From Sporobacter sp963677825 (GTDB lineage Bacteria > Bacillota > Clostridia > Oscillospirales > Oscillospiraceae): a stretch of 64,000 bases of DNA. Each line of letters starts with the position of its first letter. Positions within the stretch are counted from its first letter, which is position 1. A program made the position numbers and the translations under genes. Positions 17,282-28,900 of this stretch are shown in pieces. The DNA is taken from contig CAXXEF010000001.1 in NCBI GenBank assembly GCA_963677825.2, positions 1,922,001-1,986,000 on the forward strand, given 5' to 3'. The notes below the pieces were generated by a model. That model had not been told where the DNA came from and made no database searches. It was given only the letters and a program-made list of their open reading frames with translations.

Positions 17282-18709
17282 CTAAGCCTTTTTAAAACTG
17301 ATTTTGGAACCGGTGCGTGTGTGGCCGTTATGCGCGTATTCAACGCCGGCACTTTTAAGAAGGTTATAATAAGCGTTCAATTTTCTTGTCAGTGCGCTTG
17401 CGGAATCGGGCATTGTTTCCGAGCGAAGATTTAGGCTATGCTGATGTGCTACTCTCTTGATTTCACGCAAGAGATCGCTCGGCCTCATACACCACTCATC
17501 ATTTTTATGTTCATCCATCAGATGTAAAACCGCAGAGATGAGTGTGTTTGAATTGATAGCTTCCGACTCCTGCTTCCTAATATTATGTTGATAAGAAGCT
17601 ACGAGCTCGGCTCCCCTTCCGTTAAGGGCTTCACCAATGGCGTATCCCCATAAAATAAATTCTGCCATGCGGGAGTTAATCTTTAGCGATACTTTGGGAT
17701 ATAAAGTTAGCGCCTTACTCAGGACATCGAATATTTGTCCTATAATGTACGGCTTGTCAGCATTAAAATCAGCCATCAACTCACTTGCGGGAAGAATGCC
17801 CCGATTTTCTTTTCGCTTAATCTCAAATATTAGACTCCTGCTAAGTAAGTCTTCCCGTGTAGCGCAGTTTTCAATGCCATTAAGCACAATGCAGCGCTTG
17901 GCTGTCATGTACTTGGTATCGTTGGTCGTATAAAGCTCGCGTGCAGGATAAGTGATTCCTGTTGTTGTTTTGCAGAAATCGTCCGACCTATTTTTGGAAA
18001 TAGTACTAATATTGTCAAAGGGCAAGAGCCAATGCTTATTAAGAAGTGAGTGAAACGCATCATCCTTGTAAGGGATGTTCAGCAACTCGCCTTTGTATGG
18101 GTCAACGATTTCGCTGATAAATTTTGATGCCATGCTTTTTCCCTGACCGCTCATTCCGTGAAGAATACAAATAGGATGCTGAATATCTGGGATAAAGCAT
18201 GAGATAAGGTAAAAGCAAAATAAAAGGCGGTCAGAGTCATCAACGTTGACGTATTTTAAGATTTTACCTAGTTTTCCGCCCTCCAACGGATACGGCTGTG
18301 CTTTTTGGTGATTAAAGCGACTAAAAATTATCTCGTTGTTTGGTTTAAGCACTTGTATCCCCTCGGTGCTGATTTCGATCATCTCGTTTTTTTCGTTTGC
18401 AAGATCATAAATAATCTTATCATTAGTGCCGGCAATACGAAGGAAGGTGTTTTTAACTATTCCTACAGCATCTGCGTGAGCTTTTAGTGTGTTGAGAATA
18501 GTCTTCATAGCGCTATCGGAAATCCCCCGAGCGGTTTTTTCATACATAAGTCTGCTTATTCGACTTCTATATTTTTGGCTGTCCACCATGCAATACTGTT
18601 TGATGCCGTTAAGCTGGAATGAAACCATGGGATAGTCGAAGCGGTCTTTGAAAAAATAGTCTTCCTCTATTAGGGTTTTAAGAATAGTTTCATGGTTATT
18701 TATTTTCAT
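17282..18709 (-). CDS. P-loop replication helicase/primase-type protein of the element
   Basis: 475 residues. An N-terminal region of about 170 residues is followed by an ATPase core with Walker A G-M-S-G-Q-G-K-S near residue 190, a Walker-B-like L-L-P-F-D-N stretch near 230, and an N-G-I-E-N-C-A sensor-like segment with an R-S-L-I-F-E-I strand. The last 120 residues resemble a winged-helix tail. This matches the ATP-binding proteins that replace or accompany primase-helicases in Gram-positive integrative elements. It probably unwinds element DNA after excision. It is the first gene of the minus-strand operon with xis and int. The family assignment is by architecture. Confidence 0.78.
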   Translation of the reverse strand: MKINNHETILKTLIEEDYFFKDRFDYPMVSFQLNGIKQYCMVDSQKYRSRISRLMYEKTARGISDSAMKTILNTLKAHADAVGIVKNTFLRIAGTNDKIIYDLANEKNEMIEISTEGIQVLKPNNEIIFSRFNHQKAQPYPLEGGKLGKILKYVNVDDSDRLLFCFYLISCFIPDIQHPICILHGMSGQGKSMASKFISEIVDPYKGELLNIPYKDDAFHSLLNKHWLLPFDNISTISKNRSDDFCKTTTGITYPARELYTTNDTKYMTAKRCIVLNGIENCATREDLLSRSLIFEIKRKENRGILPASELMADFNADKPYIIGQIFDVLSKALTLYPKVSLKINSRMAEFILWGYAIGEALNGRGAELVASYQHNIRKQESEAINSNTLISAVLHLMDEHKNDEWCMRPSDLLREIKRVAHQHSLNLRSETMPDSASALTRKLNAYYNLLKSAGVEYAHNGHTRTGSKISFKKA

Positions 18710-18732
18710 TAATTGCCTCCTTGCTCTTTTTT

Positions 18733-18794
18733 TTAACCTAGGTTAATATCAAGTTAGCAAAATTATAACGGGAAATGAAGAGTAATTCCCGTTA
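18733..18794. promoter_or_regulatory. Divergent control region with two inverted repeats
   Basis: Between the divergent genes at 18709 and 18812 lie a perfect 14-base palindrome TTAACCTAGGTTAA (18733-18746) and an inverted repeat TAACGGGAA / TTCCCGTTA (18766-18774 and 18786-18794). They are natural candidate operators for switching the integrase operon. Confidence 0.5.
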
Positions 18795-18811
18795 CAATAG
18801 GAGGAGCTTAT

Positions 18812-19720
18812 ATGGATACTATAAGAATTGAAAAAACATTTCATGAAGATGAGAATTTCCAAAACTTATGGCCAGTGACAGATAAATATAGAATTGAAGG
18901 AAATGTAATAAAGCAGTACGGTAAACCGCAAAAGCTCTATGCGCCAATAGAATGCAAAAATCTCCCAAACGAATTTGCGATGTTATGTGAAGAACCAAAT
19001 AATGAAGAGATCATCAATTTTCTTAGGACATATGGGTTGTTGGGGAGAGGCCTACTAAATGCTCAATACACTTCTATCGGCAATCAGAATAATGTAGTAA
19101 CTAAAAACATCGTTGAAACAACTGATTGGGTTATTACACACAGCAAAACAGTGAAGACAATTCTTGATCTTTCGTATTATATTCAAGAATATAAGTATGG
19201 GGAATTAAAGAAATATCTAATAGAATATGCATGTGGGAAAAACAGCACAGCAATTCAGCTTGAAATAGGAAATCTTGAAGACACAGAAAAAATAACAATA
19301 CCTTTTGATTTTTGCGACGACGAAATAGAAACAAGCGTAAGAAGACTTTGTGCTGAACTAATTAGCGAAAATATTCAAAATATTCACCGATTGGTTTATG
19401 TAGATAAAAAGGGGTGTTTGCAGAGCACTTTTGTATTCACGGCTTTAATTGAAATTATTTATTGGATATTGGCAGACAGCATCCTCAAAGGTGAACTTAA
19501 GCAATGCATGTGGTGTAAAAGGTTTTTTATTCAAACTCATGGGAACCAAAAATATTGTCCGATACCAACGGACGTAAAAGAAAAATACCCAAAAGTCAAA
19601 GATAGCCGCTGCGGATCCGCGTACAGAGTGAGTTCAGAAAAAATAAAAAACAAGATATTACGTGTCATTAGCGTCACTCCCGTCACCCAAACCTCAATAA
19701 AACATACAGTCTTCAGATAA
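18812..19720 (+). CDS. Zinc-ribbon protein of unknown function (CGNRR-like end)
   Basis: 302 residues, AT-rich. The N-terminal 200 residues show no family I can name. The C-terminal part has C-M-W-C-K-R-F-F, then Q-K-Y-C-P and S-R-C-G-S-A-Y-R, a four-cysteine treble-clef/zinc-ribbon arrangement like that ending CGNRR or ABATE-type proteins, which are thought to bind nucleic acid. The last 20 residues overlap GTCAC repeats and may have been altered. AGGAGG stands 8 bases before the ATG. It is divergent from the helicase operon, so a regulatory or replication role in element B is plausible but unproven. Confidence 0.7.
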   Translation: MDTIRIEKTFHEDENFQNLWPVTDKYRIEGNVIKQYGKPQKLYAPIECKNLPNEFAMLCEEPNNEEIINFLRTYGLLGRGLLNAQYTSIGNQNNVVTKNIVETTDWVITHSKTVKTILDLSYYIQEYKYGELKKYLIEYACGKNSTAIQLEIGNLEDTEKITIPFDFCDDEIETSVRRLCAELISENIQNIHRLVYVDKKGCLQSTFVFTALIEIIYWILADSILKGELKQCMWCKRFFIQTHGNQKYCPIPTDVKEKYPKVKDSRCGSAYRVSSEKIKNKILRVISVTPVTQTSIKHTVFR

Positions 19721-19731
19721 TCCCTCAAGCG

Positions 19732-20039
19732 CTAGGATCGTCTCTATCGTCTTACTGTCTTAGGCATAACTCAATACATAGCGATGGGTAATGCGTATCA
19801 GAGGATAACGGGGGGCAGTAGAAAACTACATGGAGCAATCTTAGTCTCAGAACATGAAAAGGAGGCCCTGTTTAGGGCCTCCAAAGTTTTTTATTAAATA
19901 AAAATGGTGTGATCAGTTATTGGCGTTCTCTGATACAGCTCGTGGGTTTTCAGGGATGGCACTTTTTTCTCCTACAATAGCAACACCGTCCATGACAAAA
20001 TAAACTAGCTCATATGAGCTGCCAGAAACATCATACTGA
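19732..20039 (+). repeat. Left copy of a ~300-bp direct repeat flanking the toxin cargo
   Basis: This stretch matches 35225-35540 closely, sharing words such as ATCGTCTCTATCGTCTTACT, GCGTATCAGAGGATAACGGG and the GGAGGCCC/GGGCCTCC hairpin (19861-19882 here). Similarity stops near 20039. The two copies enclose 15 kb holding the secreted protein, the RHS toxin and the immunity gene. Confidence 0.88.
19913..20039 (-). pseudogene. C-terminal fragment of a duplicate of the 35411-36298 gene
   Basis: It reads as the last ~42 codons of the membrane protein encoded at 35411-36298 (ending with the same E-N-A-N-N) and then breaks off. The rest of the gene is absent, so this is a remnant produced by the direct repeat. 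Confidence 0.85.
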
Positions 20040-21430
20040 GTGAAAATATAAATTACGGGGGCACACTAATGGCTTTTTCGTTTCCCTCAATATTTAACGA
20101 GTTAATGAACTACTAAGATCTTTATTACAACGAGCGGCAAGCCGAATGAAGCGAAAAGCTATAGAAATACAAAACGTTGGAATTGGTGGTACACCTCATG
20201 ATTCCTTTAAAGAAAGAAGCCTAGAGATACTTCATTTACGTAAATGTGGAGCCAATAGTTATCATTCTTTGTCTGTTGTGCCAATTGACAGAGAATGTGC
20301 ACAAGCGAGTTAAAAGGAGACAAAAAACGAATTCGGACAAGATAAAATGCTACAGAAGCTGGTAGCAGATGCAAGACAAGAACTTGAGCGCAGTTTGTTT
20401 ATAATGCTTTATCCACCTAACTTGCCAATAGGCTTAACGCTTTATGTCTGAGCTTTCTAAACTAGAAGCGTGGGGCGTCCTTACGCCATTCACAATTTAT
20501 TATTTGTAATTCAGATGTGAGCTAGAAAAACTGTTGTTTGTGAATGTGGCAAACTTGAAATTCCGACAAGAAAGGCAAAATCAAACTAGCTGCATCAATT
20601 GTGCGCAGTTTGGGTTCCGCGCTATAAGAAGTGCACGTTAGCCTGGCCGTATGAACTGCATTACTGCCTAACACAACTAATACCGTAACTTACAAAAAGA
20701 AGAAGTCTACCACTCCTCTGTCACCTGCAACAAACGCTGGTAGCAGCGCGCCCGAAGCAAAAGTGGGTTTAACTTCTTTTGGTCAATATGGCATTGGTAC
20801 CTTGTTGTGTCAAATAGACTTTAAAGCGTAAAACGCAATTAGGTAGAGGTGTGCGAAGAACTTGCGTTTATGGCGATAAATCAAGAAGAAGCATGTTGTT
20901 GTTGTTCTGTCCTCTGCGTTAAGCCCGGAAAACACGTCTATTACGCCAAGGGTACGAACCTCTACCAATTACATACTATGTCAATATCTTATGCTTGATA
21001 AGCCTTTTGGCGATTCGTTCGTCGCTTGGAGCAACGGCTTCATGATTGCTTCTGATGATAAGTATACATATATCGCAAACCAAGTCCAGGAAGAAGTGAT
21101 AAAAAGATACAGTGCAGCAATTATGCTATTGACAAAAAATTACTATTAATGATAATATATGCACTACATATAGTGAATGTTGGATTTGACAAACACTACT
21201 ACTTTGGTGTAAACATAAAATACTATACGTTTATATCAATGCCAGTGTTTAATCATGGGAAAATACAAGTATTAGATAGTCAATAGTTTAATTATGAAGG
21301 ATAGTGAAAGTGCGCTTTTATTCGAATTATTGCATAAGGTAGACGACCTGCTTTGATATAAATTACGTTTAGGAAGACCAATCTTAATTACACAAAGCTT
21401 AAAAACAATACAATAATTGAACTGACCGAT
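20040..21430. other. Decayed gene-poor stretch
   Basis: About 1.4 kb without an intact gene. Fragments that look like former coding sequence include a 71-codon stop-to-stop frame at 20098-20313 (plus) and a 52-residue frame at 20991-21149 (plus, starting M-L-D-K-P-F-G-D). Near 20535 a short frame reads C-E-C-G-K-L-E-I-P-T-R-K-A-K-S, reminiscent of zinc-bearing homing-endonuclease proteins. None is complete. I read this as a graveyard left by earlier insertions. Confidence 0.5.
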
Positions 21431-21486
21431 AAACGGAGGTTCGGCGGACGCTGGAATGACCAAGCGTCTGCTGGATCTCCGTTTTT
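21431..21486 (+). terminator. Long hairpin with T run
   Basis: AAACGGAG and CTCCGTTTTT form the outer stem, and GGACGCT / AGCGTCT pair inside it. It is T-tailed on the plus strand and sits about 160 bases before the secreted-protein gene, so it may insulate that unit or belong to a lost gene. Confidence 0.6.
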
Positions 21487-21648
21487 ACGAGGTTTATCGC
21501 TTGTTAGGGTGTACAGAACATTAATTAAAAGGTAAAGCTTTGCTAACATTAAAACAATAAAAATCGAGTAGTATGTCACTTGCGTAATTCTCCAAACATA
21601 AAGAAGCGGTTCGCTTGCACAGAAAAATGATTAATGGGGGCATCGGCG

Positions 21649-22884
21649 ATGAAAAGAAAGAACAGAAAAGGGAATTTTAGGGTTACTGCAATCTTTGTTC
21701 TGTTGGCCATGATTATGATGCTGGTGCCGATGACGGCATTGGCGAATGCCACAGTTGTAGACAGCGGTATCGGAAGTGACGTTGAAAGCATTACGATTTC
21801 AGGCAATACCATTTACTATTGCACCCAGCAAACGCCCTACGCCAGTAATAACGGCAATGTAAACAACATGACATACACCTTTAACACAGAGCTTTCAGCC
21901 AGCACGTCCGATACAGCGACGATCACCGCCACCTTCGTCAAAGACGGCGGTTCTAGCTGCACTATTTCCAGCGTGCCTCGCATATCTGCAGGCCCGTATC
22001 CCACCGTCCCGGCAGTTATAGGCGGACAGAGCCTAGTCTACGACGCCGTATTGTCAGCAGGAGGCGGATCAGCTACGGCATACGTGTTCCCAGACCTGAT
22101 GAGTGATTACACAAGATACGATACTTACGTTCTTAATTACAGCAAAGAGACCCGAGTCAATCCTGCAGAGGACTTAGCGACAGGCCTGACGCTGCGTTTC
22201 GGCGATCCGGGCTATCCGCCGGCCGAGCCGGAAAGCTACATGGCGTTTGACGATACGCCGATGGACGGGTACGACGCTGTTTACAGTAACGGCGCGTCAA
22301 ACTTCTATCCCGATATTGTAGCATTTTACGTTGACGACGCAGCCGATTTGACAGCAATGACTAGCAACAACGTTAACAATGTGGCATTCCGCGAATACAG
22401 CGGCGGCGGCTACACGGATTATGCTTCGCCGACTGATCTTGACAGCGGATTTTACACGATTGCAATCAACGCTGCGGATTTCATCACCCTGACGACCACT
22501 AGCGGATCAACGAAGCTCTACTTTGATGATCCTAATTCAGAAATTGCTGATGGAGACGCAATAGCCTTATCGGTGACATCAGGCGAATCCTATTACGTAA
22601 CGTTGACGGCTGAAAACATGTCAGATTTCAGCAGCATTACCTATACGGTAACGTATGATGACACCGTTTTGTCACTGACAGACCTATGTGCGTTCACCTA
22701 TATGAAAGAAACAACTACCGGGGCCATTGTTGGGACGGGTATAACAATTGTCAGTGTCTCGTCCGGAGAAATTGAGCTGTCGGTTGATAAAACGGTTCCG
22801 ACGGGATACCAATGGTCCGGAGCGGTAGATATCTTGGAATTCACAGCGCTTAGCACAGATGATACGACTATTACGGTCGAGTAG
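21649..22884 (+). CDS. Secreted protein with a cohesin-like C-terminal domain
   Basis: 411 residues with a signal peptide (K-R-K-N-R-K-G then A-I-F-V-L-L-A-M-I-M-M-L-V-P, cleaved at A-L-A-N-A). The mature part is Ser/Thr/Asp-rich and beta-like. The last 90 residues (S-S-I-T-Y-T-V-T-Y-D-D-T-V-L-S-L-T-D-L through L-E-F-T-A) resemble cohesin/carbohydrate-binding-like modules. The start at 21649 has GGGGG 9 bases upstream. It lies 42 bases before the giant toxin gene and reads in the same direction, so it is probably co-expressed and may help display or export that protein. No family was firmly recognised. Confidence 0.72.
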   Translation: MKRKNRKGNFRVTAIFVLLAMIMMLVPMTALANATVVDSGIGSDVESITISGNTIYYCTQQTPYASNNGNVNNMTYTFNTELSASTSDTATITATFVKDGGSSCTISSVPRISAGPYPTVPAVIGGQSLVYDAVLSAGGGSATAYVFPDLMSDYTRYDTYVLNYSKETRVNPAEDLATGLTLRFGDPGYPPAEPESYMAFDDTPMDGYDAVYSNGASNFYPDIVAFYVDDAADLTAMTSNNVNNVAFREYSGGGYTDYASPTDLDSGFYTIAINAADFITLTTTSGSTKLYFDDPNSEIADGDAIALSVTSGESYYVTLTAENMSDFSSITYTVTYDDTVLSLTDLCAFTYMKETTTGAIVGTGITIVSVSSGEIELSVDKTVPTGYQWSGAVDILEFTALSTDDTTITVE

Positions 22885-22926
22885 GTTTTATCGATTTCAA
22901 CTAAAAAATAGATTGGAGATATAACA

Positions 22927-25900
22927 ATGAATAGCAACGGTAAACGTTTTAAGAAAATAATCTCGGTTGTACTGAGTATCATCATTCTCTCAAGCGCCGT
23001 TTCTCTGCCTGCTTTTGCGCAAGTGTTAATTGAACAGGCTAGATATAATCAGATTCTTAATACGGATTTGCAGGGCGATACGTCTGATCCAAGTATTCAA
23101 CAATTAGCCCATTCATCCGAATCGCAATCAGAGTCCTTGTACGAGATGTCGGATGAAGAGAAAAAAGAAGAATACAAGAAGAATCAGGAAGAAAACCTTA
23201 AAGAATATAAAACGAATAGATATATCGTTAAGTATGTCGAAGAAAAAAGCGTCCCGGAATTCTCGGGTGGCGGGAATAAAAACGAGAATGGTGAAGGTGT
23301 TGATTCAGAGAAAGTAACATCAGCAGGTATTGAATCATCAACAAAGGTGCATGGAAACAAAAACAAAGATGTTGCGGTAATTATATTAAAAGACAACATG
23401 AATATGGCTGATTTTAAACAAGCTTTAAGATCAGCTGGTCTTGATCAGAACGTTGAATATATTCAACCCGACTTTGTCATGACTGTTTCCGCAGATCCGA
23501 TGTTATCACAGCAGTGGGGCCTTGAGGCGACACAGATTGGTACTGGTATTAATACAACGGTTGGCGCGGATGTTATTAATGCGTGGAATAATAGTACAGG
23601 TGAAGACATAATTATAGCTGTTTTAGATTCAGGCTTTGATACATCGCATATTGATCTATCGGGAAGCTTCTATACAAATGCCAATGAGATCCCGGGTAAT
23701 GGTATCGATGATGACAACAATGGGTATATTGACGACGTATCCGGTTGGGACTTCTTTAATGATGACAATGGCGTTAACGATGTAGCCAGTTACTATGATC
23801 AATGGCATGGTACTCATATTGCAGGCATTATTGCTGCGCAAAAAGACAATGATGCTGGGATTGCCGGTGTTTCACCCGGTGCAATGGTTTTACCCATTAA
23901 AATATTCGAAGGTGGTGTAGCATACACCAGTGATATTGTTAATGCGATTGCATATGCGGATAGCATCGGCGCATCAATCATTAACTGTAGCTGGGGTAGC
24001 CTCTACGATAATCCTGCGCTTGAAGATGCTATTTCAAATAGTGACGCGCTGTTTGTTTGCGCGGCTGGTAATAACCTCTACAATACCGATAATTATCCGG
24101 TTTTTCCGGCGGCATACACTACTTCGTATGATAACGTTATTTCTGTTGCCGCAGTAGATCAGTCTGGCAAACTGTGCAGATTTTCAAACTATGGCGAGAA
24201 CACCGTTGACATAGCTGCACCTGGACAAGCAATCATCAGCACATGGCTGGATGACGAATACCAGAGTCTGGACGGCACGTCGATGTCGGCTGCTTACGCT
24301 AGCGGTGCGGCAGCGCTCGTTTATGCTAAGGGCAACTACACTACTGCGGACGCTGTTAAAGCGCGGCTCATCACATCAGCTGATGGGATTACGGGACTTC
24401 AGGACAAAGTGATTGATGGCAAAATTCTGAATTGCACATACGCTACAGGAAGCCAGACAGAAGACAATACCACAATATATTCGATTACTGATAACACGAT
24501 ACTTCCTGAAATCATCCCATATGCTGAACCTAGCAAAGATGATTATCAGCAGTCCGGCGCGGAGAATTATGTAAGCTATAAAGAATCCATGTCAGTGGCA
24601 AGGCATGGCTTGCAGGTAGTTGCTCTTGACGGCAAAGTTTACGCTATCGGTGGCCAAATGAATTTGTCAGGTGGGTATACAAATATTGTTGAAGCTTATG
24701 ATCCGGAATTAGATTCCTGGTCAACGGTTTCGAGCATGCAGTATGCCCGCAGTTATTTCGGCGCCGTTGTCTATGACGGACAAATATACGTTATGGGCGG
24801 GAAATATGATACTAGCAGCTATACAAATAGTATGGAAGTTTATAATCCATCAACAGATACATGGACAACATTATCTGCAACAATGCCTGTTGCCATGTGT
24901 GCTTTTTCCGCTACGCTTATTGACAATACAGATGAAATATATATTGTCGGCGGACGTAACAATTACTATATCAATTCAGTATACGATTTTGATATTAGTA
25001 CAGGTGCATGGACACCAAAAACTAGTTTAAGCATACCAATATCTGACCATGTAGCGTTCTATTACAATGGCGAAATATGTATTGAAGGCGGAACAACAGC
25101 GGGGGGGACCTTTACATATAGCGAATATAAATATGAGGTTTCTACTGGAGCGACTTCTGTATCCAATAGTGCTTGTTCCTATTTGGCTGACGCTGCGGGG
25201 GTTTTGGTAGCTGATCGCTTTATTAGTATTGGTGGCATTAATGCTTCAAATAGTTGCGCATCAAGCGTTATTCATACAGCGCTGGTGATGTATAGGCAAA
25301 TTACCAGCCACATGCTTACGGCGAGAACCGGGTTGGGCGCGGCTGTTATAGACGGAAAAGTATATATGTTAGGAGGACAAAACAGTGACGGTGTTTTGTC
25401 CTCAATGGAAATGCTGGATTTAGGATGGCAGGAAAAAGCCTCACTTCCTGAGGCAATTAATTATTTCGAGACAGTTGAAGTAAACGGAAAGTTATATGCT
25501 ATGGGTGGCGAAAAGCTTGAAAACAGTACGGATGTGCGTTCTAAGACAATATATGTATATGATACAGCAAATGATACCTGGGACACTCTTGATACGGAAA
25601 TGCCAGTGTACGCAGAAGGCTTTTCATTAACCTCTGCATACGGGAAAATATACTTAATCGGCGGTAATACAGCGGAAACGAGTACAGCTGATTATACTAA
25701 CAGTAGTGCAATATACGAATACGATCCGCAGACAGATGTTTGGACGCAGAAAAACACCCTAAGCGTAGCCCGGCATAGCCTGTCGACAACGCTCTATAAC
25801 GGGGAAATATTTATTACGGGAGGAAGTAACGGCAGTAGCTTAGACACTGTTGAGTCGTACAATCCGATAACAAATACTGTAACGGTTAAGAACGATCTTC

Positions 25901-28900
25901 CCGATTCATATTTTAGGCATTTCAGCTGCGTTTTGAATAACGATTTGTATGTATTTGATTCATCGGCATGTTCTGCATATAAGTATGATGAAGCTTCAGA
26001 TACATGGATGAGTTTAAGTCCCAGTGAAATCTCAAATCAATGCTTTATCTTCACAGTAAGTGATAGCCTTTATGTGACACGTATCAGAATTAATAATGCA
26101 AACATCAGTTCAAATCCGGATGTATATAAATATCTACCCGATGAGGACACCTTTACATACGCAAGAACAATTAATGATTTCGGATGTGCAGGAATCAGGC
26201 ATGTTGCAACAGCTGATAATAAAGCGTATTTCTTTTCAGGAAATTCATATAGCACAAGCCTTTTTAAGTATGAGCCACCGGCTTCCGCTTGGGGGAAAAA
26301 AGCGTCAATTACCGGAACATATGGGCTAGGTGCGGCGGTTATCGGCGGAGATATCTACATTGCCGGAGGGAATACTGAGTTTGACGGGGAAGTATATATA
26401 AATGATTTAAGTAAGTATAGCGAATCCGCGCATTCTTTTGAAACAGTAGCAAATATGACCTATGCTAGAGGCGGACTTGGACTTGCTGAAGTAGGTAACA
26501 AAATCTACGCAATAGGTGGACAAAACACCAGTGGTGTTGTTGCGTATGTAGAGGAATACGACCCCTTTGCAGATGCGTGGACAACAAAAACAGCAATTCC
26601 CTCTGCGACAACAGAGATGGCGATTGCTTCATATAACGATAGTATATACATATTTGGGGGGAAGAATTCTAGCGGTACAGAATTAAGCGCAGTGAGAATA
26701 TATAATCCATCAACAAACTCATGGAGCACAGGCACATCTATGCCTACAGCTAGATATGGATGTGGAGCAGGGGTTATTGACGGCAAAATATACGTGGCAG
26801 GCGGATTTATAAACAGTGGTGCAGCGACCAGTGTGTTGGAGATTTATGATCCTGCTACGAATACTTGGGATACAGCTAAAGCAAGCCTACCAACTGCTTT
26901 GGGGTATGCGGGTGTAACAGCATCAGATTCGCTTTTTGTCATAGGTGGGTTCAATGGATATGATGAAATAAGTATGGTTTTTGAATACAGTCCGGTTCTT
27001 GACGAGTGGCTTACATGGGATGGCCCTAATAATGTACGCTATGACTTCGATGCTGTGATGACCAGCCTTGGGATCTATGTTGTCGGGGGGAAAAACTCAA
27101 CTCACTGTGTTAATGATATTGAGTTTGCACCTGTAACTGATCTCAGTTCTGATTATATCCACCTGGGTGAAGACACTATCAATTTATCCGGCAACTTTTC
27201 ACGAACATACACCGACCTAAGCTACACAGCGCCTGGATTTAATGTTGAATTTAGCAGGACGTATAACTCCGGCGACACGAGAGCCAGTATTATCAGTGCC
27301 GGCTGGACATTTGGCTTCCAAGGTAGTGTAACAAGCGCAGGCAACGATGCTATAGTGCGTCTACCCAATGGCAGCGGCCATACGTTTCAGAAGAATTCAG
27401 ACGGCAGTTACACCGCGCTGGATTCAAGAAGCACACTTGAAAAGCAGACGGACGGCGCATATATTCTGACCACTAAGGATCAGTACGCCTACGGCTTTAA
27501 TACGGACGGTTATCTCAGCTGGATGAGGGACAGAAGTGGGAATGAGGTTAATATTACCGTTAATAGTTCTGGTCAGGTGACGCAGGTAACCGACCAAGTT
27601 GGACGTATAACGACCATAGCATACAACAACGACCGGATCGATACGATTACGGATCCTGCTGGACGTGTTGTTACATACAGCTATGATGGAAACGACCGGC
27701 TTGATCAGGTCATCAAGCCGGACGGGATATCAACATATTACTACTATGATTTAGACGGTTATCTCGATGAGATTACAGATAATGAAGGCAATTCTATAGA
27801 AAGTATTACATATAAGGATCCGATTAATAATGAAACGCCAAAAGTAGATACAGTGGCAGACAGATACGGTAACCTTATAGCCTATGTCTATGACGAAAAC
27901 GAAGGTCAGCTGATAACAACGGATAGCAATGGGCGTACAAATACGACGTGGTACGACAACATGATCTATCCGATCCGTACACGCGATGCCGAAGGCAAGG
28001 AGACACGGGCGGAGTATAGCCTCGAAGACGGGCTGAATCATTACGGTGAAGTCATCGCTGATACAGATCGAAATGGTAATACAACATATTATCAAAGAGA
28101 TGAAAACGGTAACGTTGAAACACAAATCAATCCCGACAATACAACGAAAGTATATACATATGACGATAAGAACAACGTAACGTCTGTCAAAGATGAATCA
28201 AACAAAATGACGTATTATGTCTATGACGCAAACGGTATCAATCTGCTTAAAACAGCACAGCCACTCAATGGAACGGATGTGTTCGGGGTTGCGCCGGACG
28301 CTAATTTCGTGATCACTGAGAACGAGTATTATACAGGTGCAGAAGCGCTAAGCCAGTTCGGGCAGACGATCTATGGTCTGCTTGAGACGACGACTGATCC
28401 TGAAGGCGGCGAAACGACCTATACATATGACTCGAATGGGTACATAGCCTCGATTGAAAACGCAGAATTAAAAACAATGCATTACGATTATAACGAGCTT
28501 GGCTGGTTGAAGTCCGTCACAACACCGAAAGGGAATACAACATCATACTATTATGACTATAATGGGAATCTGCTAAAGCAGGTTAATCCCGATACAGGTA
28601 ATGGTCATGGTGTTGTCCGTAATGTCTATAATTTCCGGGGTGATCTAACACAAAGCGTGGAGCCGGAGCAGTACGTCGAAACGGCTGGTCTAGCCGATAC
28701 GACGGTTACGTTTGACTCCGAGCATATTCAGAGCAGTGTGGAAAGCACTTATAGTGATTTGTCAAAAGGTTATCGGTATGCTTATTTAGATAACGGATTG
28801 CTGGAGACCGTAACTGATCCATGTGGGTTTACAACGGAGTATACGTATGATCTATATGGGAACAAGTTCTCGGAAACAAAGCCGAACGGAGCGGTCTATG

